The notes below the pieces were generated by a model. It did no database searches. It saw only the letters and a list, made by a program, of their open reading frames with translations, and had not been told where the DNA came from. Made by a program: the position numbers and the translations under genes. Positions 5,878-14,023 of a stretch of 34,978 nt of DNA are shown in pieces. Source of the DNA: Bacillota bacterium (GTDB taxonomy: Bacteria > Bacillota > Sulfobacillia > JACIYH01); contig JBFLXJ010000014.1 in NCBI GenBank assembly GCA_040757085.1, positions 1 through 34,978 on the forward strand, written 5' to 3'. Numbering within the stretch: position 1 is the stretch's first letter; every line of letters starts with the position of its first letter.

Positions 5878-7922
5878 AGGAAGGTGTCGGTCCCACCGGC
5901 CCACGTCCGGCGCACGACAATACCGTATTGCCGCATCTTCCGGTACAGAGAACTGCGCGCGATGCCCAGCCGCCTGGCAGCTGCCGCCACATTCCCCGTG
6001 CTCTGCTCCAGAGCCTCGGCAATGGCGAGCCGCTCTGCGTCGGCCAGACGCTTCACCGATGGCCGGGTAATGTGGCCCTCGGCCACGCGGAGCCCGCGCC
6101 GCAGGCCGGCCATCAGGTGCTCCGGCTCGAGGACGCCGGTCTGGGCGACGTTGATGGCGCACTCTATCACGTTCTCCAGTTCGCGCACGTTACCCGGCCA
6201 GTCGTGCGCCAGCAATAGCTCCAGCGCCCGGTTGCCAACGTCCTGCACGGACTTGCCCAGCTTGGTATTCAGTTTGTACAGGAAGTGACGGGCCAGCAGG
6301 GGTATGTCCTCTTTTCGCTCCCGCAGAGGGGGAATGACAATGGGGAAAACGTTCAACCGGAAGTACAGATCGCGTCGGAAGCTGCCCCGGGCCACCGCCT
6401 CGGACAGGTTCTTGTTGGTGGAGGCGATCACCCTCACATCCACCGGCGTCACCCGATGCCCCCCTATGCGCACCACCTGCCGGTCTTGGAGCACCCGTAA
6501 GAGCACCGCCTGCATGTCGAGCGGCATCTCTCCGATCTCGTCGAGGAAGATAGTGCCCCCATCGGCGAGCTCGAACTTCCCCGGGGACCCTTCCCTGCGC
6601 GCTCCGGTGAAAGCACCCTCCGCGTACCCGAAAAGCTCGCTTCCCACCAGTTCCCGAGGGATGGCAGCGCAGTTGATGGCCACGAATGCCCCGTCGCGCC
6701 TCCTGCCCGCATTGTGGATGGCGTGAGCGAACATCTCCTTGCCGGTACCGCTTTCCCCCTGCAGCAGAACGGTAGAAGAGCTCTCCGCCGCCGCGCGCGC
6801 CAGATCCACCGCCCGCCGGAAGCCGGGACTCTCCCCGATGATGTCGTCAAAGGTGAAAACGGCCTGGGCTCCGGCCATGCGATGGACCAATCTGCGCACG
6901 CTACGCATCTCCCTCAGGATGGCCATGGCGCCTATGACCGTGCAGCCGTCGCCCATCACCGGCTTGGCCGTCACCGTGGCGTGGAGGCGACCTGTACCCA
7001 GTTCCAGGTTGGTTTCCCGGTCCACGACTTCGCGGCCACTTTCCAGGATGGCAGCCAACCCCAACTGCCGGAACAGAAACTGGTCGAGGGGACGTCCTAC
7101 CGCTTCCCCCGCCTGCATCCCGAGCAAACGACCAGCCACGCTGTTGATGAGGGTAACCCGGCCGGCCGTATCCACCGAAACCAGTCCCTCGGACATGGAC
7201 TCGATCGTAGCCAGCAGGTAGCGATGGGCTACCAGCAGCCGGTCTGAGGCAGACGCCGCCCTTAGCTGATTCTCGATGGCCTGGGCGGCCGCCACCACCA
7301 TGCCCAGAGTGTGGGGATGAACGCGCCTGTAGTCTCCGGACATGGTAAGGACCCCGATCAGCCTCCCATCGGGGTCGTGGACGGCTGCACTGGAACAGGT
7401 CCAGGAATGGCATCCCACCCAGTAATGCTCCGCCCCGCACACCTGGATGGGACTGCCTGTCACCAGGCTGACACCTATGCCGCTGGTGCCCATTACCGCC
7501 TCAGACCACCTGACCCCGGGCACCAGCCAGATCTTTTCTGCTTCTCCCTCCGCATCTGCGTCGCCCACCAGCTCGAGCAGGTAGCCCTCCTCATCACAGA
7601 GGCAAACAACGAATCCCGAGCCCGCCACGAGCTCGTGCAGGCTGCGCATGAACGGCCTGGCCGCCTCGATCATGGCTCGCCTCCTGGCGAGACGCCCATC
7701 GAGCTCGCGCCCGGTGATCGCCACCCGCTCGACCCGCCAGGGATCCAGGCCGTGCTGCCTGCACCTCGCCCACGAGTCGGCTATCACCGGACGCACCACC
7801 TGCCGGTCAACCCGGCCGGTGCGCACGAATTCCTCCCAGGCCGAACGCAACCTGTCCTCGGGTATGCCCGAGATGGGGAACGTCAGCATATCCGATCCCC
7901 GCCGCCCTGCCGAAAAGTGCAC
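5871..7922 (-). CDS. Sigma-54-dependent transcriptional activator (GAF-PAS-AAA+-Fis)
   Basis: This protein of up to 683 residues resembles AcoR-type regulators. An N-terminal GAF-like sensor region (about 70-230, containing WSEAVMGTSGIG and VCGAEHYWVGCHSWTCSSAAV) is followed by a PAS domain (about 240-340). Next come a sigma-54 interaction AAA+ domain with Walker A GESGTGKE near 388 and GAFTGA near 433, and a C-terminal Fis-type helix-turn-helix (GNVAAAARRLGIARSSLYRKM). No receiver domain is present, so control is probably by direct sensing of a small molecule. The GTG at 7922 gives the longest form. An ATG at 7889 (MLTFPISG) is equally plausible because neither has a strong SD. The gene sits between the acyl-CoA transferase gene and a sigma-54 promoter for the ThDP enzyme, so activation of that promoter is the natural inference. 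Confidence 0.9.
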   Translation of the reverse strand: MHFSAGRRGSDMLTFPISGIPEDRLRSAWEEFVRTGRVDRQVVRPVIADSWARCRQHGLDPWRVERVAITGRELDGRLARRRAMIEAARPFMRSLHELVAGSGFVVCLCDEEGYLLELVGDADAEGEAEKIWLVPGVRWSEAVMGTSGIGVSLVTGSPIQVCGAEHYWVGCHSWTCSSAAVHDPDGRLIGVLTMSGDYRRVHPHTLGMVVAAAQAIENQLRAASASDRLLVAHRYLLATIESMSEGLVSVDTAGRVTLINSVAGRLLGMQAGEAVGRPLDQFLFRQLGLAAILESGREVVDRETNLELGTGRLHATVTAKPVMGDGCTVIGAMAILREMRSVRRLVHRMAGAQAVFTFDDIIGESPGFRRAVDLARAAAESSSTVLLQGESGTGKEMFAHAIHNAGRRRDGAFVAINCAAIPRELVGSELFGYAEGAFTGARREGSPGKFELADGGTIFLDEIGEMPLDMQAVLLRVLQDRQVVRIGGHRVTPVDVRVIASTNKNLSEAVARGSFRRDLYFRLNVFPIVIPPLRERKEDIPLLARHFLYKLNTKLGKSVQDVGNRALELLLAHDWPGNVRELENVIECAINVAQTGVLEPEHLMAGLRRGLRVAEGHITRPSVKRLADAERLAIAEALEQSTGNVAAAARRLGIARSSLYRKMRQYGIVVRRTWAGGTDTFLV

Positions 7923-7984
7923 CTTCTTCCAGGAATGGTTTCGACTCCGGAGAAGGCCATACCTCTCCCGGCCGCGCTACAGGT

Positions 7985-9508
7985 TCACGGGAGCATGGTA
8001 CCAGTTTCGAGGTAGCGCTGATGCCAGGATAGCGCCTCACCGAGCATGTGCGGTGAGTGTCCGCCCTGCCGACAGGCCCGGGCGAAGTAATCCTCCAGCA
8101 GTGGGCGGTAGGCAGGATGGGCACAATGCGCGATGATCCTTTGCGCCCTCTCGCGGGGGCTCAGGCCCCGCAGGTCGGCCACGCCCTGCTCGGTGATGAG
8201 CACGTGCACCTCGTGCTCGGTGTGGTCCACATGCGACACCATGGGGACGATGCACGAGATCTTCCCGCCCCGCGCGGTCGAGGGACTTACGAAAATCGAA
8301 AGATAGGCGTTCCGCGAGAAGTCGCCCGAGCCGCCGATCCCGTTCAGCATCTGTGAGCCGAAGACGTGGCTCGAGTTCACGTGTGCGTAAATATCCACCT
8401 CCACCGCCGTGTTGATGGCGATCACGCCAAGCCGGCGGATGGCCTCGGCGCTGTTGGAAACCTCCTGCGGTCGGAGCACCAGGAAATGCCGGTACCGGTG
8501 CAGGTTCCGGTACAGGCGCTCCTGACCCGCCGACGAAAGGGCCAGCGAAGTGCCGGAGGCACCGCGGGCGACGCCGGCATCAATGAGGTCGAGGACGCCG
8601 TCCTGCAGAACCTCAGAAAAGAAGGCCAGACCGGGCCGGTCCCACTCTTCCAGGGCGTTCAGGACGGCATTGCCCACATTCCCGACCCCCGTCTGCAAAG
8701 GTAGCAGGGCGGGCGGTAGCCTGCCCGCTTGCACCTCGCCACGCAGGAACTCCACAAGCTGTCCGCCTATCTTGCGCGACGCGTCGTCGGGAACCTCGAA
8801 ACTATAAGGGTGATCCGGTCGGCACGTCACCACGATGGCGGCGATGCGGTCCGGGTCCACCCCGATGGCCGGAGCGCCGATGCGCTGCAGGGGTTCCACC
8901 AGAGGAAGGGGATCCCGACCGGGGGGCAGGGAATAACTCCAGATATCGTGCAGCCCCTCCATTTCGGGCGGATGCCATAGGTTGAGTTCCACTATGACCT
9001 TCTCGGCGGCAGCGACGTAGAGGGCGCTGTTCCCCACCGACGAGGTGGGCACGATCCCTCCGTCCTCCCGGATGGCGCATGCTTCCACCAGCGCCACATC
9101 GACCTTTCCCAGGTGGCCGGCCCTGACCATCTCCGGGCACCCGCCCAGATGCTGGTCCACGTAGGCAATCTCGCCCCGGTTGATGAGTTGACGCAGGTTG
9201 GCGAGGGACTGGTACGGTAGCCGGCGAACCATCGCACCCGCACTCGCGAGTTCCTCGTCGACCTCACCGCCCACCGAACCACCAGACCAGATGCTGAGCC
9301 GGAGGCGACGTCCTTCCCGAGCCTGGCGGGCGAGGGCGAGGGGAACTTCCTTGGGGCTACCCGCCCGCGCGAAGCCGCTCACGCCGACGACGGCTTCGTC
9401 AGGCACCACTTCAGCGGCCTCATCGGCGGTCATGAGCCGCCCCCGGAGCAGGGGGTCGCGTACCCTATCCCGGAGCCCCGCCCCCACTTCCATGTTCAGT
9501 TCGTGCAT
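7985..9508 (-). CDS. Acetyl-CoA hydrolase/CoA-transferase family I (Cat1/AarC-like)
   Basis: The 507-residue protein matches the family of acetyl-CoA hydrolases and succinyl-CoA:acetate or propionyl-CoA:succinate CoA-transferases. Visible motifs are VSGFARAGSPKEVP near the N terminus, the glycine-rich TGVGNVGNAVL, and FFSEVLQDG containing the glutamate (near residue 298) that forms the glutamyl-CoA thioester. Further on are GSGDFSRNA and a C-terminal TEQGVADLRGLSPRERA. The enzyme would move CoA between small carboxylic acids in the cytoplasm. It begins nine bases after the TAXI binding protein stop and so is very probably cotranscribed with the TRAP transporter. This suggests activation of the imported acid. 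The ATG at 9508 has a weak, distant SD; an in-frame ATG at 9493 is an alternative. The exact donor and acceptor are not readable. Confidence 0.9.
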   Translation of the reverse strand: MHELNMEVGAGLRDRVRDPLLRGRLMTADEAAEVVPDEAVVGVSGFARAGSPKEVPLALARQAREGRRLRLSIWSGGSVGGEVDEELASAGAMVRRLPYQSLANLRQLINRGEIAYVDQHLGGCPEMVRAGHLGKVDVALVEACAIREDGGIVPTSSVGNSALYVAAAEKVIVELNLWHPPEMEGLHDIWSYSLPPGRDPLPLVEPLQRIGAPAIGVDPDRIAAIVVTCRPDHPYSFEVPDDASRKIGGQLVEFLRGEVQAGRLPPALLPLQTGVGNVGNAVLNALEEWDRPGLAFFSEVLQDGVLDLIDAGVARGASGTSLALSSAGQERLYRNLHRYRHFLVLRPQEVSNSAEAIRRLGVIAINTAVEVDIYAHVNSSHVFGSQMLNGIGGSGDFSRNAYLSIFVSPSTARGGKISCIVPMVSHVDHTEHEVHVLITEQGVADLRGLSPRERAQRIIAHCAHPAYRPLLEDYFARACRQGGHSPHMLGEALSWHQRYLETGTMLP

Positions 9509-9517
9509 GATCTGTTG

Positions 9518-10516
9518 CTACTGTCCTTTCCACACCTGTTTTTCTTTGTAGTACCTGATCGCCCCGGGGTGGTAGGGGATGGGCGATCCCAGCACTGCCG
9601 TCTGCAGGGTCAGGTTCTTGGCTTCCTTGTGAACCGCGATCAGATCGGCCTGGTGTTCGAACATGGCCTTGACAATCTCGTACACCAGATTCTCGTCCAT
9701 CTTCTCGCTGGCCACTAGGAGGTTCCCTACCGCGCTCACGGGCACATCCGCGTCCACGTTGGGATACGTTCCCCGGGGGATAACAAGCGAGAAATACACG
9801 GGCCCGTACTTCTCGACCATCTTCTTGACCGCGTCCTCGTGGGGCAGGAGAGCTATCTTGATCCCCGGCGTGGCGGCCAGATCCAGTACGGCTGCCGTAG
9901 GCAGACCCCCGCTCCAGAAGAACGCGTCGATCTTGCGGTCCTTCAGGGCTCCAGCGGACTCGGAAACGCCCAGGCGATCGCGGACTATATCCTTGTCCGG
10001 GTCGAGACCGCAAGCCTCCAGTACCCGCAGGGCAATTACCTCCGTACCGCTACCGGGAGCACCGGTGGAAACCTTCTTACCGCGCAGGTCTGCCACTGAC
10101 CTGATGCCGCTGCCCTCGAGGACCACGATGTGCGTGAAGTTGCTGTACAGGGTTGCCAGGGTACGCAGGGGCACCTGACCGGTCTCCTTGAACTTACCCT
10201 GCCCTCGGAAGGCATCGTTGGCCGTGTCCGCCATGACGAAGGCAAGATCAGCCTTTCCTGCTCCGATCAATTTGCAATTGTCCACCGATGCCGCCGTGAC
10301 CTCGGCGGTGGCCTCGACCCCCTTGACGTACCTGGATACCAGCGCAGCCAGACCACCACCGTACACATAGTAAACACCACCCGTCCCGCCCGTGGCAATC
10401 GACAGCCTCCTGACCTGCGGCCTGGCGCATCCTTGCAGTGCCAGGGTAGTAACCATGAGCACCACCAGGACGCCCACCAGCCCGAGTGCCGCCACTGACC
10501 TCCTCGCCCTCAGCAT
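9518..10516 (-). CDS. TAXI family TRAP transporter solute-binding lipoprotein
   Basis: The 332-residue product begins with a basic N terminus, a hydrophobic core and a lipobox-like LQGC near residue 29, so it is probably a lipoprotein anchored outside the membrane. The mature part has the TAXI features IATGGTGGVYYVYGGGLAALV near its start, then an NCKLIGAGKADLAFVMAD segment, GKKVSTGAPGSGTEVIA and a DAFFWSGGLPT motif. TAXI proteins bind carboxylates such as glutamate or 2-oxoglutarate for TRAP transporters. The start codon directly abuts the stop of the permease gene, giving tight coupling. Gene order (permease before binding protein) is the reverse of many TAXI loci. The ligand is unknown. 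Confidence 0.92.
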   Translation of the reverse strand: MLRARRSVAALGLVGVLVVLMVTTLALQGCARPQVRRLSIATGGTGGVYYVYGGGLAALVSRYVKGVEATAEVTAASVDNCKLIGAGKADLAFVMADTANDAFRGQGKFKETGQVPLRTLATLYSNFTHIVVLEGSGIRSVADLRGKKVSTGAPGSGTEVIALRVLEACGLDPDKDIVRDRLGVSESAGALKDRKIDAFFWSGGLPTAAVLDLAATPGIKIALLPHEDAVKKMVEKYGPVYFSLVIPRGTYPNVDADVPVSAVGNLLVASEKMDENLVYEIVKAMFEHQADLIAVHKEAKNLTLQTAVLGSPIPYHPGAIRYYKEKQVWKGQ

Positions 10517-12469
10517 CTACGATCCTCCCCTCTCCGGGCCTCGCTCTCTTGCGACCCGGCGTTTCCCCGCCTTGTACCTCCACACGTGAATCCCGACAGC
10601 CAGAGCCACCGCACCTGCCCCCGCCAGATCCCGCCCCACAGCCGGGTACAGAAGCAACAGGCTGGCGGCACCCAGCAGGGCACGCTCAAGGGGATGGGCA
10701 GGCCCCAGCAGCCAGCCTCCCAGTGCGCCTGCCAGAGCCGCCACACCGGCCACCCCCGTCACCAGGGCCCACAGGACCTGCAGGGGAGGTGCCTTCAGCA
10801 GCAGCGCCGTCCCGGACGGGTGCAGGCTGAACATGAAGGGGACCAGAAAGGCAGGCAGGGTGTATTTCCAGGTGATCATCATGGTCCGGAAAGGATTACC
10901 GCCGGTCAGCGCCGCGGCCGCCACCGGCGACAGCGCCACGGGAGGCGAAACCTCCGAAAGGACCGCGTAGTAGAAGATGAACATGTGGGCAGCGAATTCA
11001 GGCACCCCCAGCTTGATCAGGGCCGGTGCGGTGATCACCGCCGCCACGATGTAGGATGCGGTTATGGGAAGTGCGAGCCCCAGCACCAGCAGCACCGCAG
11101 CGGTGAGGAGCAGGGTAAGAAGAAGGTTTCCGCCGGCCAGGTCCAAGATCACACTGGAGAACTTGAGCCCCAGACCGGTAAGGGTGACGACCCCCACTAT
11201 GATCCCGGCACAGGCACAGGTGGGGGCAACGGTGAGAATGCCCCGGGCACCGCTCTCCAGGGCACGGAACAATCGAGCGGGATGGAGGGCGGTATCGAGC
11301 CTGACGTAGCTAACAACTACGGCTATGAGAGTAGCCCAAAACACAGCCCATATGGCCGTGAACCCGGCGGCCATAAGGACGACTATGGTGATCAGCGAGG
11401 TGAAGTGATACCAGTAACGCCGTGCCAGTTCGCCCGCCCGGGGACCTTCCGCTGCCACCTCTGCCAGCGTGAACCGGCGGGCATCCACCTCGATCATCAG
11501 CAGGATGCCCAGGTAGTACAGGAGAGTGGGAATCGTCGCCATCATGATGACTTCCAGGTACGAGACCTTGAGGATCTCGGCGATGATGAAGGACGCCGCC
11601 CCCAGCACGGGAGGCGAAAGTACCGCCCCGATTCCGCCCGCCGCCAGCAGGGCTCCCGCCGTGTCCCTGTCGTATCCGGCTCGCTTGAGCAACGGATAGG
11701 CAACCGATCCCAGGGTAACGGTAGTTGCCACGCCGCTTCCCGAAACCGTCCCCAGGAGAAAAGAGGCGAGGGTCACGGTGCGACCGGCACTGGTCCTCCT
11801 GCGACCCATGGCGGCCAGCGAGAAATCGACGAAGAACTTGCCCGCCAGGGATTGCTCGAGCACTGCTCCGTAAATGGTGAAGAGAACGATGAATGTAGAA
11901 GATACATCTATGGGGACACCGAATATGCCCTCCAGGGTCATGTAGGTGTGCCCCACCAGCCGATCGAGTCCGTACCCTCTGTGGGCCCACGGCTCGGGCA
12001 GGTACGGGCCCAGCCAGGCGTAAGCCAGGAAACCGAGGGCTATGGTCGGCAGTGCGGGTCCCACCGTCCGGCGGGTCGCCTCCAGCACCAGCACGATCGT
12101 AATGGTCCCCATGACGAGATCGAGCCCGAGCGGCGAAGCTGAACGGTACACGAACTCCCCGAAATCCAGGAACATGTAACCCATGGGCAAGATGGCCAGA
12201 CCGGCCAGCGCCCAGTCCCACCAGTGTATGCTTGCGAAACGGTTCTTCCTGGCCGGGTACAGGAGAAAAGTCAACACGAGAACCAGAAGCAGGTGAATGC
12301 CGCGGTGAATCTGGGTGGTGACGGTGGACACGGCCGCGTAGAGGTGGTAGAGGGACGTGGCAACAGCCAGAATGGCCACGCCCGTACCCAGCCGTCCTGT
12401 CAGGGGGCGGGTAACGCCCTCGAACCGCTCTATCATTTCCTGCGCCTTTTCTGTCAAGTCTGAGGACAT
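10517..12469 (-). CDS. TRAP transporter fused permease (4TM-12TM)
   Basis: The 650-residue membrane protein fuses the small DctQ-like and large DctM-like TRAP subunits, as is usual with TAXI binding proteins. The N-terminal helices (about 25-130) are followed by the large domain, with motifs such as GSGVATTVTLGSVAYPLLKRAGYDRDTAGALLAAGGIGAVLSPPVLGAASFI in the middle. The C-terminal half repeats the fold (VGVVTLTGLGLKFSS). It would use a sodium or proton gradient to import a carboxylate delivered by the TAXI protein. The ATG at 12469 has an AGGAGG eight bases upstream. A C-terminal extension of several helices beyond the core is typical of the fused type. Confidence 0.93.
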   Translation of the reverse strand: MSSDLTEKAQEMIERFEGVTRPLTGRLGTGVAILAVATSLYHLYAAVSTVTTQIHRGIHLLLVLVLTFLLYPARKNRFASIHWWDWALAGLAILPMGYMFLDFGEFVYRSASPLGLDLVMGTITIVLVLEATRRTVGPALPTIALGFLAYAWLGPYLPEPWAHRGYGLDRLVGHTYMTLEGIFGVPIDVSSTFIVLFTIYGAVLEQSLAGKFFVDFSLAAMGRRRTSAGRTVTLASFLLGTVSGSGVATTVTLGSVAYPLLKRAGYDRDTAGALLAAGGIGAVLSPPVLGAASFIIAEILKVSYLEVIMMATIPTLLYYLGILLMIEVDARRFTLAEVAAEGPRAGELARRYWYHFTSLITIVVLMAAGFTAIWAVFWATLIAVVVSYVRLDTALHPARLFRALESGARGILTVAPTCACAGIIVGVVTLTGLGLKFSSVILDLAGGNLLLTLLLTAAVLLVLGLALPITASYIVAAVITAPALIKLGVPEFAAHMFIFYYAVLSEVSPPVALSPVAAAALTGGNPFRTMMITWKYTLPAFLVPFMFSLHPSGTALLLKAPPLQVLWALVTGVAGVAALAGALGGWLLGPAHPLERALLGAASLLLLYPAVGRDLAGAGAVALAVGIHVWRYKAGKRRVARERGPERGGS

Positions 12470-12546
12470 TGGATGGCCTCCTGTTCGACCCGCCCCCTGT
12501 TACCTCCCACCCCGGCAGGTCAACAGGCCGGCCGGGCTCAGACCGG

Positions 12547-13074
12547 TCACCTGCCGCCGAGCTGCCGAGGATCCTTCCTGGTGCACCAGGCCCACAACCG
12601 CGGGACCGCGCCCACCCTGAGAAACACCGGGCGTTCCCCGGCAAGCAGCCACAAGGGATAGGCACGACCACGCAGCCGGAGAGTTCGCTGCCCCAGTTCT
12701 GAGGGATGCACCCAAAACCCGCGTGTCGACCAGGCCACTGGCAGGCACCACTGGCCGTCGCCATCCGGTCGCGGTGAGCCCAAGCCGTAGTAATACAGGC
12801 AGGCCAGGCTGGGGCTCCTGACCGCCGTGAGACACACCCCCGTATCCTTCAGACAGAGGTCTTCCTCAACCGGCGCATCGTAAAGCGAATGCTGGTAGCG
12901 AAGAAAAGCATGCTCCCCGGGAAAAATGATCCAGCGGCCCACCAGACCCGCCTGCGGTTGCATCAGATCCAGCACCGTGACGGGAGAAAACAGATAACCC
13001 GCCGCAAGGGCAAGCACTCCGGCGGCAATCAATCGACCGGGCTTTGGGAAAAGCTTCGGGCTCGCGGCCGCCAC
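12547..13074 (-). CDS. DUF1850 domain protein (TAXI-TRAP associated)
   Basis: The 175-residue protein has one N-terminal hydrophobic segment (about 14-31) and an extracytoplasmic domain with the DUF1850 hallmark FLRYQHSLYDAPVEEDL (Y-x-HS...PV-x-E). DUF1850 proteins are regularly encoded beside TAXI-type TRAP permeases; their function is not established, though a role in transporter assembly or regulation has been supposed. It is the first gene of the transporter cluster, 77 bases before the permease. The GTG start is preceded by a GGGAGGCAGG ribosome binding site. No clear promoter is visible upstream, and I see no -24/-12 element there. Confidence 0.8.
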   Translation of the reverse strand: MAAASPKLFPKPGRLIAAGVLALAAGYLFSPVTVLDLMQPQAGLVGRWIIFPGEHAFLRYQHSLYDAPVEEDLCLKDTGVCLTAVRSPSLACLYYYGLGSPRPDGDGQWCLPVAWSTRGFWVHPSELGQRTLRLRGRAYPLWLLAGERPVFLRVGAVPRLWAWCTRKDPRQLGGR

Positions 13075-13169
13075 CCTGCCTCCCGCCTCAGCGACTCACC
13101 AACGCGTGCTTTGCCGTGTGTTATTCCACAAACAGGCCGGCATATCCTGCCCGACCCGGGAAATAGGGC

Positions 13170-13203
13170 GGCCCGGGTTCGGCAAACGGCCGCAACCCGG
13201 GCC
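13170..13203 (-). terminator. Hairpin downstream of trxA
   Basis: A perfect 10-bp inverted repeat (GGCCCGGGTT / AACCCGGGCC) with an inner CGGC/GCCG extension starts 23 bases after the trxA stop. The minus-strand sequence after it (CGCCCTATTTCCC) is only weakly T-rich, so termination may be imperfect or factor-assisted. Confidence 0.5.
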
Positions 13204-13225
13204 GCAGTGAGAAGGGGTTCCCCGC

Positions 13226-13555
13226 TCAAAGGTGGGGATCGAGCTTCTTCTTCAGTTCTGCCCGGGGCACGTAGCCCACGATGCGGTCTACGGGCTGCCC
13301 CCCCTTGAACAGGATCAGGGTGGGGATGGCCATCACTCCGTGCTGACCGGCCAGGTCGGGGTTTTCGTCCACGTTCACCTTGCCAACCTTCAGCCGACCA
13401 TCGTACTCCGCTGCTACTTCTTCCACGACAGGAGCCACCATGCGGCAGGGGCCACACCACGGGGCCCAAAAATCAACCAGTACCGGCAGGTCGGAGTCGC
13501 CCACCTCACGGGCGAAGTTCTGCTCGGTCAACTCCACAGGCTTCGCCAACCCCAT
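13226..13555 (-). CDS. trxA: Thioredoxin
   Basis: The 109-residue product is a full-length thioredoxin. It has the active site W33-C34-G35-P36-C37, the cis-proline segment AIPTLILFKGG and the family's usual length. It reduces disulfides in cytoplasmic proteins using thioredoxin reductase, which is not encoded here. The ATG at 13555 is chosen over an upstream TTG (13570) because GAGGAGG lies just before it and because the likely promoter -10 at 13581-13586 would place the transcript start almost on the TTG. The gene appears monocistronic, with its own promoter and a downstream hairpin. Confidence 0.95.
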   Translation of the reverse strand: MGLAKPVELTEQNFAREVGDSDLPVLVDFWAPWCGPCRMVAPVVEEVAAEYDGRLKVGKVNVDENPDLAGQHGVMAIPTLILFKGGQPVDRIVGYVPRAELKKKLDPHL

Positions 13556-13577
13556 CGCCTCCTCGGACAAACTACGC

Positions 13578-13607
13578 CCTATTCTACCACACGTCCTGCC
13601 CTACCAA
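13578..13607 (-). promoter_or_regulatory. Probable sigma-A promoter of trxA
   Basis: TAGAAT at 13586-13581 is preceded by TGG, giving an extended -10 (TGnTAGAAT). TTGGTA lies 15 bp upstream as a weak -35. Transcription would start near 13574. Confidence 0.45.
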
Positions 13608-13662
13608 CATACCAGCCGCACCGGCCGCCGCGCGGCCAGCCCAGCGGATACCGTGTCAGCAC

Positions 13663-13890
13663 CCAAAACGAAAGGGCCCGCCGTGCCGCATCTCGCGTCG
13701 TTTTGAACCCGCTCTCCGCAGGTGGGTGCCCTCCTGTCTGCTTTTTGCGTCCCCGGAACCGGCCCTACGCCACCGGGGGGCATGCAAGCCACAGGCAGAG
13801 ACCAGGCTCCCTTTGTTTTGGTGTTGGCCCAAAACTTCGCAACGAGACAGCGCGCACGGCAGGCCGAGCCCGATGCCCTATTATTTTGTC
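13663..13890 (-). ncRNA. ssrS: Candidate 6S RNA downstream of aspS
   Basis: The interval between aspS and trxA contains no gene but can form a long rod. The arm at 13854-13865 pairs over 12 bp with 13675-13686 (GGCCTGCCGTGC with GCACGGCGGGCC, one G-U pair). A second TCTCG/CGAGA helix lies inside it. Next comes a large internal bubble whose 5' side carries a GTTTTGG/CCAAAAC hairpin. Then an inner stem forms (CCTG-G-TCT with AGACAGG) and a terminal CCCCGG/CCGGGG helix. The ends CAAAA and TTTTG also pair. Size (about 200-230 nt), rod shape with central bubble, and position after aspS (as for bsrA of Bacillus subtilis) all fit 6S RNA, which binds sigma-A RNA polymerase. A promoter precedes it. 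No covariance search was possible. Confidence 0.6.
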
Positions 13891-13896
13891 AAATGC

Positions 13897-13925
13897 AGTT
13901 TAGCACAGCCGCCCGCTCTTGGCAA
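13897..13925 (-). promoter_or_regulatory. Sigma-A promoter of the candidate 6S RNA
   Basis: TTGCCA at 13925-13920 (five of six to TTGACA) is followed after 17 bp by TAAACT at 13902-13897, which is preceded by TGC as an extended -10. The predicted start is near 13890, just before the 5' arm of the folded RNA. Confidence 0.5.
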
Positions 13926-14023
13926 GGGGGCGAACCAAGGATTTCCCACTCGTTGCCAACAAGTCGCTGCAGCAGGGAGCAGCCACTCCCGGGGACGATG
14001 CGGACCGTCAGAAGGAGGAGCGG

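Noticed and set aside
13690-13710. T-arm-like GGTTCAAAAC suggesting a tRNA on the minus strand
   Set aside because: No acceptor stem, anticodon arm or CCA can be fitted. The sequence is better explained as the 3' side of the 6S bubble.
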